Of a DNA stretch of 64,000 nucleotides, positions 34,948-44,452 are shown piece after piece; the first letter of the stretch is position 1, and every line of letters begins with the position of its first letter. Both the position numbers and the translations under genes were made by a program. The stretch lies in assembly GCF_015453285.1 (NCBI RefSeq), contig NZ_JADLZT010000001.1, positions 434,001-498,000 on the forward strand. The letters are read 5' to 3'. The stretch is from Lysobacter niastensis (GTDB taxonomy: Bacteria; Pseudomonadota; Gammaproteobacteria; Xanthomonadales; Xanthomonadaceae). The notes under the pieces are model-generated. The model did not search any database, was not told the DNA's origin, and worked only from the letters and a program-made list of their open reading frames with translations.

Positions 34948-35766
34948 TCAGTCGAACGCCGCCGCGTAGCCCGTGTTGACGATCTTCTGCTGCAGCACGT
35001 CGCAGATCTTCAGGTTGCCGGCGACCAGCTGGCGCGGCATGTGGCCACGCTGGTCCATCGGGCCGGTGGCGCGGCCGCGGAAATCGACCACCTTGCCGCC
35101 TGCCTCGCGGACCAGCAGCGCGCCGGCGGCGATGTCCCACGGCTTCACGCCGGCTTCGAAGTAGGCATCGGCGCGGCCGCAGGCGACATAGGCCAGGTCG
35201 AGCGCGGCCGAGCCGGTGCGGCGGATGTCCTCGGCGTCCAGCAACAGCGCGTCGACGCACTTCAGGTGGGCGCTGGTGCGCGAGCGCTCGCGCGGCGGGA
35301 AGCCGGTGATCAGCATCGCGCCGGCCAGGTCCTTGCGCTCGGCGATGCGGATCTTGCGGTCGTTGAGCATCGCGCCGCTGCCGCGGCTGGCGGTGAACAG
35401 CTCGTTGCGCAGGGGGTCGAAGATCACGCCGTGGGTCGGCTCGCCGTTCTCGACCAGGGCGATCGACACGCAGAAGTGCGGAATGCCGTGCAGGTAGTTG
35501 CTGGTGCCGTCGAGCGGATCGATGACCCAGGTGTAGCGATTGGTGCCGATCGGGCCGCTTTCCTCGCCGAGGATGGCGTAGTCGGGCGTGGAGCGGCGGA
35601 ATTCCTTGATGATTTCCTTCTCGGCCAGGCCATCGACTTCGCTGGCGTAGTCCATCCGGTCCTTCTCGACCACGTTCAGTGCGTCGAGCTTGTTCATGTG
35701 CCTCAGCAACACGTTGCCGGCGGCGCGGGCGGCCTTGACCATGAGGGTGACGGCGGGTTTCTGCAT
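34948..35766 (-). CDS. suhB: Inositol-1-monophosphatase family protein
   Basis: The 272-residue protein has the metal-binding motifs of the family: [28 protein letters not shown] and a late [18 protein letters not shown]. SuhB hydrolyses inositol phosphate and, in enterobacteria, also joins the rRNA antitermination complex; that second role is not visible in the sequence. Start ATG 35766. It is divergent from trmJ, with a 98-bp shared promoter region. Confidence 0.93.
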   Translation of the reverse strand: MQKPAVTLMVKAARAAGNVLLRHMNKLDALNVVEKDRMDYASEVDGLAEKEIIKEFRRSTPDYAILGEESGPIGTNRYTWVIDPLDGTSNYLHGIPHFCVSIALVENGEPTHGVIFDPLRNELFTASRGSGAMLNDRKIRIAERKDLAGAMLITGFPPRERSRTSAHLKCVDALLLDAEDIRRTGSAALDLAYVACGRADAYFEAGVKPWDIAAGALLVREAGGKVVDFRGRATGPMDQRGHMPRQLVAGNLKICDVLQQKIVNTGYAAAFD

Positions 35767-35864
35767 GGCAAACGGCCTCGTGGGGGATGAGGTGGGGATG
35801 GACTGGCGGAGGTAAAGAGCGCGCCGGTTCGATGACCGGGGCGCGGAGTTTACCATTGCGGGAC

Positions 35865-36653
35865 ATGAGTACCGAATCCAATCCCCAAGTCCCGGCCGAT
35901 CCGGCCGCCGCCGCCCGCCTGCGCATTGTCCTGGTCGGCACCCAGCACCCCGGCAACATCGGCTCGGCCGCCCGCGCGATGAAGACCATGGGCCTCACCC
36001 GGCTGGTGCTGGTGGCCCCCGAGAAAGCGCCCAATACCGAGTCCTATGCACTCGCCGCCGGCGCCGACGACGTGCTGGCCGCCGCCACGACCTGTGCCAC
36101 GCTGGCTGAAGCCGTGGCCGACTGCCGGCTGGTACTGGGCTGCACGGCCCGCAGCCGCCGCATCGCACTGGAGGAGCTCGCGCCGCGCGACGCCGCCTCG
36201 CGTGCCGTCGCATCCGCCTCGGCGGCAGACGAAGTGGCGCTGGTGTTCGGACGTGAACGCACCGGCCTGGACAACGAGGAACTGCAGCTCTGCCACGCTG
36301 CCGTGCACATTCCTGCCAACCCCGACTACAGCTCGCTGAATCTGGCCGCGGCGGTGCAGGTCCTGAGCTACGAACTGCGTCTGGCTCTGCTGGCCCAGGC
36401 CCCCTCCCTGGCGCTGGAACCACGCGATCCACCGGCATCGCACGCGGAACTGGAGGGTTTCTTCGCGCAACTGGCCGAAACGCTGGATGCCATCGACTTC
36501 CACAAGGGGCGGGCGCCTGAATCGGCGTTGCGCAAGCTCCGCCGCCTGTTCCTGCGCGCCGACCTGGACGCCCGCGAGATCAGGATCCTTCGTGGCGTGC
36601 TGGCGGACGCACAGCGCATGGCGATGCTGGCGGGACAGTCTTCCCGGCGCTAG
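35865..36653 (+). CDS. trmJ: tRNA (cytidine/uridine-2'-O-)-methyltransferase TrmJ
   Basis: The 262-residue SPOUT-class enzyme 2'-O-methylates nucleotide 32 of tRNA. Visible are [20 protein letters not shown], the knot region [20 protein letters not shown] and [21 protein letters not shown] helical C-terminal tail follows. Start ATG 35865 lies in the promoter gap shared with suhB. Length fits TrmJ of gammaproteobacteria. Confidence 0.95.
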   Translation: MSTESNPQVPADPAAAARLRIVLVGTQHPGNIGSAARAMKTMGLTRLVLVAPEKAPNTESYALAAGADDVLAAATTCATLAEAVADCRLVLGCTARSRRIALEELAPRDAASRAVASASAADEVALVFGRERTGLDNEELQLCHAAVHIPANPDYSSLNLAAAVQVLSYELRLALLAQAPSLALEPRDPPASHAELEGFFAQLAETLDAIDFHKGRAPESALRKLRRLFLRADLDAREIRILRGVLADAQRMAMLAGQSSRR

Positions 36654-36759
36654 CCGACAGGCGGCCGGCCGGAGACGCGCATGCGCGAGCGGACGCTGTA
36701 TCGGCCAACGTCCGTTTCGATTAGGCTGCTACCCGTCGTCACCCGACCCGGTCCTCTGC

Positions 36760-37725
36760 TTGATTGACAGCGCGCGCCGTACCGTCCTGCTGACCCTGTT
36801 TGTGCTGGCGGCCCTGCTGCCGGCATGGGTGTCGGCCCAGACGACGGCGACCTTGGGGTCGCACGCGGTGAGCGCCGCTCCCGACGATGGCGTACTCGTC
36901 ATTGGCCGCATCAGCGACGATCCCAAGGCGCATTACGAGCAGCTCAAGCCGCTGCTCGACTACGTCGTGCCGCGCATGGCCGATGTCGGTATCCGCGAGG
37001 GCCGCATCCTGATGGCCAAGGACGTGCAGCAGATGGCGAGCTACCTGCGCCGCGGCCGCGTCGACTGGGTCACCGAAACCGCGGGCACCGCGATGCTGCT
37101 GCAGCAGCGCGCCCACGCCCAGCCGCTGCTGTTGACCGAGCGCGACGGCACCAGCCATTACCACAGCCTGTTCTTCGCCCGCCGCGACAGCGGCCTGCGT
37201 TCGCTGGACGACCTGCGCGGCCACAGCGTGGCGTTCCAGCGCTCCTCCTCGACCAGCGCCTATTTCGCGCCGGTGGCGGTGCTGCTCGGACGCGGTCTCC
37301 CACTCGAGATCCTGCTGTCGCCGACCGACCATATCGCGACGGGCGCCGTCGGCTACCTGTTCGCGCGTTCCGAGCTGAACATCTCGACCTGGGTGCACAA
37401 GCGTCTGGTCGATGTCGGCGTGATGAGCAACATCGACTGGAACAATCCGCAGCGCGTGCCGATGGCCTTCAGGCGCGACTTCGTTGTCATCGGCAAGACA
37501 GAGGACTACCCCCGTGCGGTCGAGGTCGTGCGCGAGGGCATGAACCCGCGCGTGCAGGCCCGGTTGCGTGAAGTGCTGGTCGACGCCGCCAACGATCCGG
37601 ACGCAGGCGAAGCGCTGCTGCGTTTCTTCAAGACAACCCGGTTCCTCCCCATCGACCCGGCTTCGCAGCATGCGCTCGAGCGGATTTCCGCCGGCGTGGC
37701 GCGCGTCCGCGCGGAGGTGGAATGA
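36760..37725 (+). CDS. PhnD-like periplasmic substrate-binding protein
   Basis: The roughly 321-residue protein has a signal peptide (VLLTLFVLAALLPAWVSAQ) and a periplasmic binding-protein fold of the PhnD/SsuA/transferrin group: VLVIGRISDDPKAHYEQLKP, then DSGLRSLDDLRGHSVAFQRS and GYLFARSELNISTWV. The best start is TTG 36760, since there is no upstream ATG giving a clean signal peptide; this is uncertain. No ABC transporter genes are nearby. It overlaps the GGDEF-EAL gene by ATGA, so it probably serves as a ligand sensor for that membrane protein. Confidence 0.8.
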   Translation: MIDSARRTVLLTLFVLAALLPAWVSAQTTATLGSHAVSAAPDDGVLVIGRISDDPKAHYEQLKPLLDYVVPRMADVGIREGRILMAKDVQQMASYLRRGRVDWVTETAGTAMLLQQRAHAQPLLLTERDGTSHYHSLFFARRDSGLRSLDDLRGHSVAFQRSSSTSAYFAPVAVLLGRGLPLEILLSPTDHIATGAVGYLFARSELNISTWVHKRLVDVGVMSNIDWNNPQRVPMAFRRDFVVIGKTEDYPRAVEVVREGMNPRVQARLREVLVDAANDPDAGEALLRFFKTTRFLPIDPASQHALERISAGVARVRAEVE

Positions 37726-39854
37726 AGGTGCGTTACGGTTTGCAGGCCAAGTTCCTGACATTGATGGGGTTGGCGCTGCTGGTGGTACTGGCGTTGATCG
37801 CGCTGCTTTGGAGCCGGCAGGAGCGCATGCAGCGCGAGGTCGAGTTCGTCAGCCGCGACGCCATGCAGAGCATGGCGGCCGAGACCCTTCGCCGCCGCGG
37901 CGAGGGCATGGTCGCGCAGTTGGCCGACTCGCTGGCCAATCCGCTCTATTACTTCGACCTGGACGCGATCGGCGTGCTGGGCCGTTCGGTGCTGCGCCAG
38001 CCGGGGACCCGTTACGTCATCGTCTATGACGGCGAGGGCGATGTCGTCCACGACGGCAGCGACGAGATCCCGAGCTACGGCAAGCGCATGGACGACCCGA
38101 TGGCGTTCGAGGTGATCGCCGCGAAGAACACGCATGCGCAGTGGAGCGACGACGTCATGGACGTGTCCTCGCCGATCATGATCGGAAACGAGCGCATCGG
38201 CGGCGTCCGCGTCGGATTCGACCTGGACGCGGCGCGCACGGTCCAGGATGCCGCGGTGGCCAGTCTCCGGCATCGCCTCGAGGAACTCGGCGATCGCCAC
38301 CTGGTCTGGGTGGGCGTGCTCGGCATCGGGTTGTTGGGGTTGGGCGCGGTGATGTTGTGGCTGCTGCAGCGGTTCCTGGTGAGGCCGATCAGTCAACTTG
38401 CCGATGCCGCGCGCCAGATCGAGGGCGGCCATTACGACACCGCGCTGCCGGTGGCGCGCAGCCAGGACGAGATCGGCGACCTGATCCACGCGTTCGGCCG
38501 CATGGGCCACAGTGTTGCCCGGCACGACCGCGACATCCGCCGCATGGCGTACACCGATGCGCTGACCGGCCTGGCCAACCGCCTCGCGTTCCGCGAGACG
38601 CTGGACGAACGCCTGCTGCAGTTGCGCGGCGCGGGCCGCCAGCTCGCGCTGCTGTTCGCCGACATCGACGATTTCAAGCGCGTCAACGACACGCTCGGTC
38701 ACGATGCGGGCGACGAAGTGCTGCTGCACTTCTCCAACCGCATCCGCGACACCGTGCAGCGGATGGGCGGCGACGCCGCCGTGCTCGCGCGCTTCGGTGG
38801 CGACGAGTTCGTCATCCTCGTGCAGGCCGGCGTGGCGAACGACGGCGACGTGCGCGGCATCGCCACGAAGCTGGCGGAGACGATGGTGACCGAGCTCGGC
38901 CAGCCGATCCGCGTGCAGGATCGCCAGGTGTTCCTCGGTACGTCGATCGGCATCACGCTGTTCCCCGAAGATGCATCGGGCGCGACGGCGCTGATGAAGA
39001 ACGGCGACATCGCGATGTACCAGGCCAAGGTTGCCGGCAAGAACTGCTACCGCTTCTACAGCCGCGCGATGGATCAGGCGGTCGAACGCCGCGTGCACCT
39101 GGAGCACGAACTGCGCGGTGCCTGGGATCGCGGCGAGTTGAGCCTGGTGTACCAGCCGGTCTATCGCCTGTCCGACGGCATGATGGTCGGCGCCGAGGCG
39201 CTGCTGCGCTGGCAGCATCCGCAGCAGGGACTGGTGGCGCCTTCGGTGTTCATCGACGTCGCCGAACAGAGCGGCCTGATCGAAACGCTGGGCCCGCAGG
39301 TGCTGCGCACCGCCTGCCGCGATGCGGTCGGCTGGCAGGGGGCGAGGGCATCGGGCGAACCGATGTTCGTGTCCGTGAATGTTTCGCCGCGGCAGTTGCG
39401 CACCGGCGATTTGCCCAAGGTCGTGTCCGAGAGCCTGGCCGATACCGGCCTGCCGGCGCGCCACCTGCACATCGAGCTGACCGAGACTGCGGTGATCGGC
39501 GACGAAGTCCATGCCAGTGCGCTGCTGTCGCAGTTGCGCACGGCCGGCGTGAAAGTATGGCTGGACGATTTCGGCACCGGTTTTTCCGGGCTGAGCCATC
39601 TGCGCCGCGTGCCGGTCGATGGCGTCAAGATCGACCGCAGCTTCATTGCTGACGTGCTCCGCGATCCAGACGACCTCGCGCTGACCACCGCCATCATCGC
39701 GATGGCGCACTCGCTCGGAATCACCGTGGTCGCCGAAGGCGTGGAACGCGAAGGCCAGTATTCGATCCTGCGCGAACGCGGCTGCGACCTTGCCCAGGGC
39801 TACTGGCTGGGCCACCCGGTGTCGAACGAAGAGTTCATGACGCTGCTGCACTGA
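37722..39854 (+). CDS. HAMP-GGDEF-EAL membrane protein (cyclic-di-GMP turnover)
   Basis: The 710-residue protein has two transmembrane helices (near residues 12-29 and 195-215) flanking a periplasmic sensor region. HAMP (about 205-260), GGDEF (280-440) and EAL (455-705) domains follow. RFGGDEFVI is intact, but no RxxD inhibitory site is found at the expected spot. The EAL domain has EALLRWQHP, LDDFGTGFSGLSHL, VKIDRSFI and AEGVERE, so phosphodiesterase activity is likely. The overlap with the PhnD-like gene suggests the binding protein docks on the sensor region. Confidence 0.92.
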   Translation: MKVRYGLQAKFLTLMGLALLVVLALIALLWSRQERMQREVEFVSRDAMQSMAAETLRRRGEGMVAQLADSLANPLYYFDLDAIGVLGRSVLRQPGTRYVIVYDGEGDVVHDGSDEIPSYGKRMDDPMAFEVIAAKNTHAQWSDDVMDVSSPIMIGNERIGGVRVGFDLDAARTVQDAAVASLRHRLEELGDRHLVWVGVLGIGLLGLGAVMLWLLQRFLVRPISQLADAARQIEGGHYDTALPVARSQDEIGDLIHAFGRMGHSVARHDRDIRRMAYTDALTGLANRLAFRETLDERLLQLRGAGRQLALLFADIDDFKRVNDTLGHDAGDEVLLHFSNRIRDTVQRMGGDAAVLARFGGDEFVILVQAGVANDGDVRGIATKLAETMVTELGQPIRVQDRQVFLGTSIGITLFPEDASGATALMKNGDIAMYQAKVAGKNCYRFYSRAMDQAVERRVHLEHELRGAWDRGELSLVYQPVYRLSDGMMVGAEALLRWQHPQQGLVAPSVFIDVAEQSGLIETLGPQVLRTACRDAVGWQGARASGEPMFVSVNVSPRQLRTGDLPKVVSESLADTGLPARHLHIELTETAVIGDEVHASALLSQLRTAGVKVWLDDFGTGFSGLSHLRRVPVDGVKIDRSFIADVLRDPDDLALTTAIIAMAHSLGITVVAEGVEREGQYSILRERGCDLAQGYWLGHPVSNEEFMTLLH

Positions 39855-39924
39855 TGCGGGAGGGGCCTCGGCCCCGACGAGCGCGCGTGCGCCGGTCCTG
39901 TCATCGCGGCACAGGCGCCGGTCG

Positions 39925-40560
39925 TCAGTTCAACCGGTCCAGCAGTTGCGCCGCCGCCGTCGCGAGATTGCCCGAGAGGAGTCCCGCCAGCGTGACCGCC
40001 AGTCCGCCGGCCACCCAGGCGACGACCATCAGGTACCCGTCGCGTTCGAGCAGCGCCAGCGCGAACAGCAGCAGCAGGCCACCGAACACGTAGTTGGTGA
40101 ACGGGATCGGCAGCGACAGCAGAAGTCCCAGCAGCATCAGCAGCAGGCCGGTGAACGAGCTGGCCGTGAAGTGATCGAGCAGCGTGGTCGCGCGTGGACG
40201 CACCACACGCTCCAGGCGTCTGAGCCAGGGAGACAGCCGCTCACGGAACCGGTTCAGCGCATGCCGGTGCGGGCCACGGCTGGCGATGAATCGCGGCAGC
40301 CACGGGCGATGCCGTCCGATCAGCAACTGCAGTCCGATCAGCATCACCAGCGGACCGCTGATCGCGCCGCCGACACCCGGAATCGGAATGAAGGCGGGCA
40401 GGGTGGCGACGAACAGCAGCATCCCGAAGGAGCGCTCGCCCAGCCCGCCGAACAGGTCGCCGAGCTGGAGGACTTCATCCGGATCGCCCACCGCAAAGGT
40501 GTCGAGCAGGGCGCGCGTGCCGGCTTCCGGTTGCGTCTCGTGATCAGCCCGATGCTTCAT
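39925..40560 (-). CDS. ExoD-family membrane protein
   Basis: The 211-residue protein starts at ATG 40560 and matches ExoD, named after a Rhizobium exopolysaccharide gene: LGDLFGGLGERSFGMLLFVA, LPAFIPIPGVGGAISGPLVM, FTGLLLMLLGLLLSLPIPFT and a C-terminal Gly/Leu-rich helix. About four transmembrane segments are predicted. Biochemical role is unknown. It begins inside the end of the CorC-type gene (17-bp overlap) and is probably co-transcribed with it. Confidence 0.85.
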   Translation of the reverse strand: MKHRADHETQPEAGTRALLDTFAVGDPDEVLQLGDLFGGLGERSFGMLLFVATLPAFIPIPGVGGAISGPLVMLIGLQLLIGRHRPWLPRFIASRGPHRHALNRFRERLSPWLRRLERVVRPRATTLLDHFTASSFTGLLLMLLGLLLSLPIPFTNYVFGGLLLLFALALLERDGYLMVVAWVAGGLAVTLAGLLSGNLATAAAQLLDRLN

Positions 40561-41893
40561 GTTCGTCCGTGTCGGGTTCAACGCGCTTGTTCAGCAGCAG
40601 CTTGTCGATGCGGGGGCCGTCGAGGTCGACCACCTCGATGCGCCATGTCCCCCAGTCGAAGAACTCGCCGACGTACGGGATGCGTCCGAAGTGGGCGATG
40701 ACCATGCCGGCGGCTGTATGGAAGTCGTGCTGCTCCTCGTCGGGCAACGCGCCACCGCCGACGAGCTCGCGCAGGTCCTCGATCGGCAGTGCGCCATCGA
40801 GCAGGTAGGACCCGTCTGCACGTTCCACCACCGGGCCAGCGCTGTCCTCCTCCTCGGGCGACAGGTGCTTGCCGGCTTGACCCACGACGGTGTGGATGCG
40901 GCCCACGACGGCGTCCATCAGGTCGGCGATGGTGACGATGCCGCTGATCTCGCCGTACTCGTCGACCACCAGCGCCAGCGACTGCTGCTCCTCGCGGAAG
41001 ATCTCCAGCAGCTTCATCGCGTGGGTCGACTCGGAGACGAACAACGGCTCGCGCAGCTCCTTGAAAAGATCAGGCGCCTTCTCGTCGAGCCGGTCGAGCA
41101 GTGACTTGACCTCCAGGATGCCGAGCACATCGCTGTCGTCGCCCCGGTAGACCGGGTAACGCGAGAACGGCGTCTCGCGCATGGCCGCGAGGTTCTCGGC
41201 GAAGTCGGCGGCGGCATCGAGCCAGGCGATGCGCATGCGGGGGGTCATCAGGCTTTCTGCGCTGCGGTCGCCCAGCCCGAGCACTCGGTTCATCATCTTG
41301 CGCTCGTCGGCATCAATGACTCCCTGCTCGTGGCTTTCGGTCACCAGGAGCCGGATTTCCTCTTCGCTGATGGCGCTGCGGGCGTCGTCCTTGATGCCGA
41401 GCACGCGCAGCACGGCGCGGTTGATCGCGCCGAGCGCGGCCACGATCGGACGGGCGGCGCGCGACAGCCAGTACAAGGGCAGTGCGACGGCGCTGGCGAT
41501 GCGCTCGGCATTGGTCAGCGCCAGGCGCTTGGGAATGAGCTCGCCGAAGATCACCGAAGCAGCCGTGATCAGGCTGACCGCCGTGCCCAGGCCAATGGCG
41601 CGGGCGTACTGGGTCGCATCCGGCCACATGCCCTGCAGCCATCCGGCGATGACCAGACCGATGGATTCACCGCCGAACGTGCCGGTGAGGATGCCGATCG
41701 AGGTGATGCCCACCTGGACGGTCGACAGCAGGTTGTCGGGGTGCTCGGCCAGTTCGAGGGCGACGCGTGCGCCGCGGCTGGTCTCGGCCATCTGCTTCAG
41801 GCGCAGTTTGCGCGACGTCATCAGTGCCATCTCCGACAGGGCGAAGAAGGCGTTGAGGACGATCAGGGCGAGGACGATCAGCAGCTCCAGCAT
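40544..41893 (-). CDS. CorC/HlyC-family (DUF21-CBS) transporter-like protein
   Basis: The 449-residue protein has a DUF21 (CNNM) membrane domain with about four helices (residues 1-200, containing NAFFALSEMALMTSRKLRLK). Paired CBS domains follow (about 220-340; TPRMRIAWLD, SLALVVDEYGEISGIVTIAD), then a C-terminal CorC_HlyC domain. The family is tied to magnesium or other divalent cation export, and the older haemolysin label is not supported. It is divergent from the DUF47-pit operon across a 271-bp gap in which only promoter-like AT patches are seen. Confidence 0.9.
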   Translation of the reverse strand: MLELLIVLALIVLNAFFALSEMALMTSRKLRLKQMAETSRGARVALELAEHPDNLLSTVQVGITSIGILTGTFGGESIGLVIAGWLQGMWPDATQYARAIGLGTAVSLITAASVIFGELIPKRLALTNAERIASAVALPLYWLSRAARPIVAALGAINRAVLRVLGIKDDARSAISEEEIRLLVTESHEQGVIDADERKMMNRVLGLGDRSAESLMTPRMRIAWLDAAADFAENLAAMRETPFSRYPVYRGDDSDVLGILEVKSLLDRLDEKAPDLFKELREPLFVSESTHAMKLLEIFREEQQSLALVVDEYGEISGIVTIADLMDAVVGRIHTVVGQAGKHLSPEEEDSAGPVVERADGSYLLDGALPIEDLRELVGGGALPDEEQHDFHTAAGMVIAHFGRIPYVGEFFDWGTWRIEVVDLDGPRIDKLLLNKRVEPDTDEHEASG

Positions 41894-42164
41894 GGGGTCC
41901 GTTCCGGAGGGGCTGGGCGGCGGGAGGGGCGACGGTCAGTCGGGGGACACAGGGCAGGCGGCAGTCTTGGGTCGTCGTCCATCGGGTCGAAGTGCCAGAG
42001 GCTCTGGCTTGGAAAGTCCCGGCCATCTTAACAGGCCATCTCGAACCACCCCCGTGAAGGGTCCGTGGAGCCGGCGGACGCGCGGAAATGACGCCAAACC
42101 GTCATAATCGCGCCCGCTGACCCCACCGCGCGCCCCCTTTGGCGCACCACGAGGCACCTGACGC

Positions 42165-42791
42165 ATGTTCTCCCTGCAAACGATTTTCGGCCAAGGCAAC
42201 CAGTTCTACACGCTGCTGGAAGAGGCGGCCGTCGCCGCCCACGACAGCACCAAGGCCCTGCACACCATGCTGAAGGAAGCCGACCGGCAGCCGGCGTTGG
42301 ACGCCTTCAAGCTCGCCCGTCAGCGCGAGCGCAGCGCCGCCGACAAGATCAGCCAGGAACTAGTGAACAGCTTCATCACCCCGATCGAGCGCGAGGACAT
42401 CGAGGCGCTGGGGACGGCTCTGTACAAGATCCCGAAGCAGGTCGAGAAGTTCGCCGACCGCTACGCGCTCGCGATCCGCCACCTTGAAGGCATCGACTTC
42501 GCCCCGCGCGCGGCGATGCTCGAGCAGGCCGCCGCGGTGGTGGTGAAGATGGTCCACCAGGTGCGCGACATGAAGCTGGAGCCGATGAAGGCCCTGAACG
42601 ACCAGCTGCGTTCGATCGAGAACGAAGCCGACCGCCTGATGCTCGAGCTGTACCGCGACATCTATTCCGGTCGCCTCGACAACCTGCAGATGTTCCTGCT
42701 CAAGGAGTTCTTCGAGATCCTCGAGAAGGCCATCGACCGCTGCCGCGAAGCGGGCACGGTCGCCTACGAAATCGTGCTGAAGAATTCCTAA
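42165..42791 (+). CDS. DUF47 (PhoU-like) Pit accessory protein
   Basis: The 208-residue, all-helical protein matches the DUF47/PhoU-like family: FYTLLEEAAVAAHDSTKALH, FITPIEREDIEALGTALYKI and a C-terminal FFEILEKAIDRCREAGTVA. DUF47 genes commonly precede pit, as here (12 bp upstream), and are thought to modulate the phosphate carrier. A CATAAT box at 42103-42108 may be the -10 element of the operon. Confidence 0.93.
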   Translation: MFSLQTIFGQGNQFYTLLEEAAVAAHDSTKALHTMLKEADRQPALDAFKLARQRERSAADKISQELVNSFITPIEREDIEALGTALYKIPKQVEKFADRYALAIRHLEGIDFAPRAAMLEQAAAVVVKMVHQVRDMKLEPMKALNDQLRSIENEADRLMLELYRDIYSGRLDNLQMFLLKEFFEILEKAIDRCREAGTVAYEIVLKNS

Positions 42792-42803
42792 GGGGCCGGG
42801 CCG

Positions 42804-43931
42804 ATGTTGACCCTGGTCCTGGTCGTGGTACTCGCGGCGCTGATCTTCGAGTACATCAACGGCTTCCACGACACCGCCAACTCGATCGCGACCGTGGTCG
42901 CGACCAAGGTGCTGTCGCCGATGCAGGCGGTCATGCTGGCCGCGGCAACCAACCTGATCGGTGCGCTTTGGGGCACCGCCGTGGCCAAGACGATCGCTTC
43001 CGGCCTGCTCGATTCGGGCGTGGTTGAAGTGACGTCGCAACTGATCCTGTGCGCGCTCGGCGGCGGCATCGTCTGGAACCTGATCACGTGGGCGCTGGGC
43101 CTGCCGTCGTCTTCGTCACACGCGTTGATCGGCGGCCTGTGCGGCGCGGCGTTCGCCGCGGCGATGAACAATCCGCACGCGATCATCTGGTCTGAACCGG
43201 CCGATCCGTGGTTCAAGAGCGCAGGCCTGTTGTGGAAGGTCGTGGTGCCGATGGTGAGTTCGCCACTGCTCGGTTTCAGCGCCGGCTTCCTGGTGATGGG
43301 CATCCTGTTCGCGATCATCTCCGGCATGGCCTCCAGCGGCGGCCTGCTGGCGCGGCTGGCGCGCCCGCGATGGGTCAACGCCTTCTTCGGCAAGGCGCAG
43401 CTGGCCTCGGCGGCGTACATGGGCTTCGCGCACGGCTCGAATGACGCGCAGAAGACCATGGGCATCATCGCGCTGGCGCTGGTCAGCGCACAGGCCGCGG
43501 GCACGCTCGACAACCTGCCTTCGTGGCTGGCATTCCTGCATCCGTCACAGAACGCGATCGTCAACAAGGACATCGACACCTGGATCAAGCTCACCTGCGC
43601 CGTGGTGATGGCCGCCGGTACCGCCGCGGGCGGCTGGCGCATCATCAAGACGCTGGGCCACAAGCTGGTGAAGCTGCATCCCATCCACGGCTTCGCCGCG
43701 GAAGCCAGTGCGGCCACGGTGATCACGCTGGCATCGTCGCTCGGCATCCCGGTGTCGACCACGCACAACATCTCCGCCGCGATCATGGGCGTGGGCACGG
43801 CCAAGCGTTTCAACGCGATCAAATGGACGGTGGTTGAGCGCATGCTCTGGGCCTGGATCCTGACGATCCCGGCGGCAGGTGGCATCGCTTACCTGTTCTA
43901 CAAGTTGCTGTCGGTCGCGGGCTGGGCCTGA
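42804..43931 (+). CDS. pit: Inorganic phosphate transporter, Pit family
   Basis: The 375-residue inner-membrane carrier takes up metal-phosphate with protons. The two family repeats are visible: FEYINGFHDTANSIATVVAT near the N-terminus and MGFAHGSNDAQKTMGIIALA in the second half. About nine hydrophobic segments are predicted, including VSTTHNISAAIMGVGT near the end. It is somewhat shorter than E. coli PitA, as in other Pit proteins paired with DUF47. A terminator follows. Confidence 0.94.
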   Translation: MLTLVLVVVLAALIFEYINGFHDTANSIATVVATKVLSPMQAVMLAAATNLIGALWGTAVAKTIASGLLDSGVVEVTSQLILCALGGGIVWNLITWALGLPSSSSHALIGGLCGAAFAAAMNNPHAIIWSEPADPWFKSAGLLWKVVVPMVSSPLLGFSAGFLVMGILFAIISGMASSGGLLARLARPRWVNAFFGKAQLASAAYMGFAHGSNDAQKTMGIIALALVSAQAAGTLDNLPSWLAFLHPSQNAIVNKDIDTWIKLTCAVVMAAGTAAGGWRIIKTLGHKLVKLHPIHGFAAEASAATVITLASSLGIPVSTTHNISAAIMGVGTAKRFNAIKWTVVERMLWAWILTIPAAGGIAYLFYKLLSVAGWA

Positions 43932-43953
43932 GTCCGGCGCTTCGCGAGCAAAC

Positions 43954-43982
43954 AAAAAAGGCCCGCGCGAGCGGGCCTTTTC
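43954..43982. terminator. Bidirectional terminator after pit
   Basis: AAAAAAGGCCCGC-GCGA-GCGGGCCTTTTC hairpin sits between the convergent pit gene and the gene at 44002 and works in both directions by sequence. Confidence 0.88.
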
Positions 43983-44001
43983 ATTTGCAGGAGTGGAACG
44001 C

Positions 44002-44412
44002 TCAGAACAGATCGCCGCCCGCCGAAAGCATGCGCTCCATGCGATCGCCGAGCCCGCCAATCTCCAGCACCAGGCGGTCGATCTCGGCGGCATCCAGGCC
44101 GTCATAGGGACGGTTCTCGCACAGTTGCAGGTGCGGAATGCCATCGAGGTCGCCGATGGCGAGGTAACCGACCCGGCTCTGCCAGTTGAAGATCAGCGCG
44201 CGCTTGGCGTCCAGGCCGGTGATCGGTGCGACGGCGGTGCTGACGCGCAGGTAGGGACGGCCGTCGTCGTCGTCGAGTTCGGACAGGAAGATCGCCTGGT
44301 GGCGCGTACCCTGTTCCAGGGACAGCTCGATGCAGAGCACATCCACATCATGCTCGGTCACGCGGAAATCGCTGGTCTTGATGTGGCGGCGGATCGAGTC
44401 GAAATTACGCAC
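44002..44412 (-). CDS. Conserved hypothetical protein
   Basis: The 136-residue soluble protein starts at GTG 44412, eight bases after AGGAG, which gives VRNFDSIRRHIKTSDFRVTE. The body reads as an alpha/beta fold with IELSLEQGTRHQAIFLSELD, YLRVSTAVAPITGL and FNWQSRVGYLAIGDLDG. The layout recalls type III chaperone-like or YbjN folds, but no family is certain. It is divergent from the alkyltransferase-like gene, with a 40-bp gap. Confidence 0.65.
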   Translation of the reverse strand: MRNFDSIRRHIKTSDFRVTEHDVDVLCIELSLEQGTRHQAIFLSELDDDDGRPYLRVSTAVAPITGLDAKRALIFNWQSRVGYLAIGDLDGIPHLQLCENRPYDGLDAAEIDRLVLEIGGLGDRMERMLSAGGDLF

Positions 44413-44452
44413 GGATGGCTCCTGCCGATGGTTGCCCCGGTATGCTACCGCG

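Noticed and set aside
40544..41893. Haemolysin annotation of the CorC-type protein
   Set aside because: The DUF21-CBS-CorC architecture is that of cation transport proteins; nothing in the sequence supports a pore-forming toxin.
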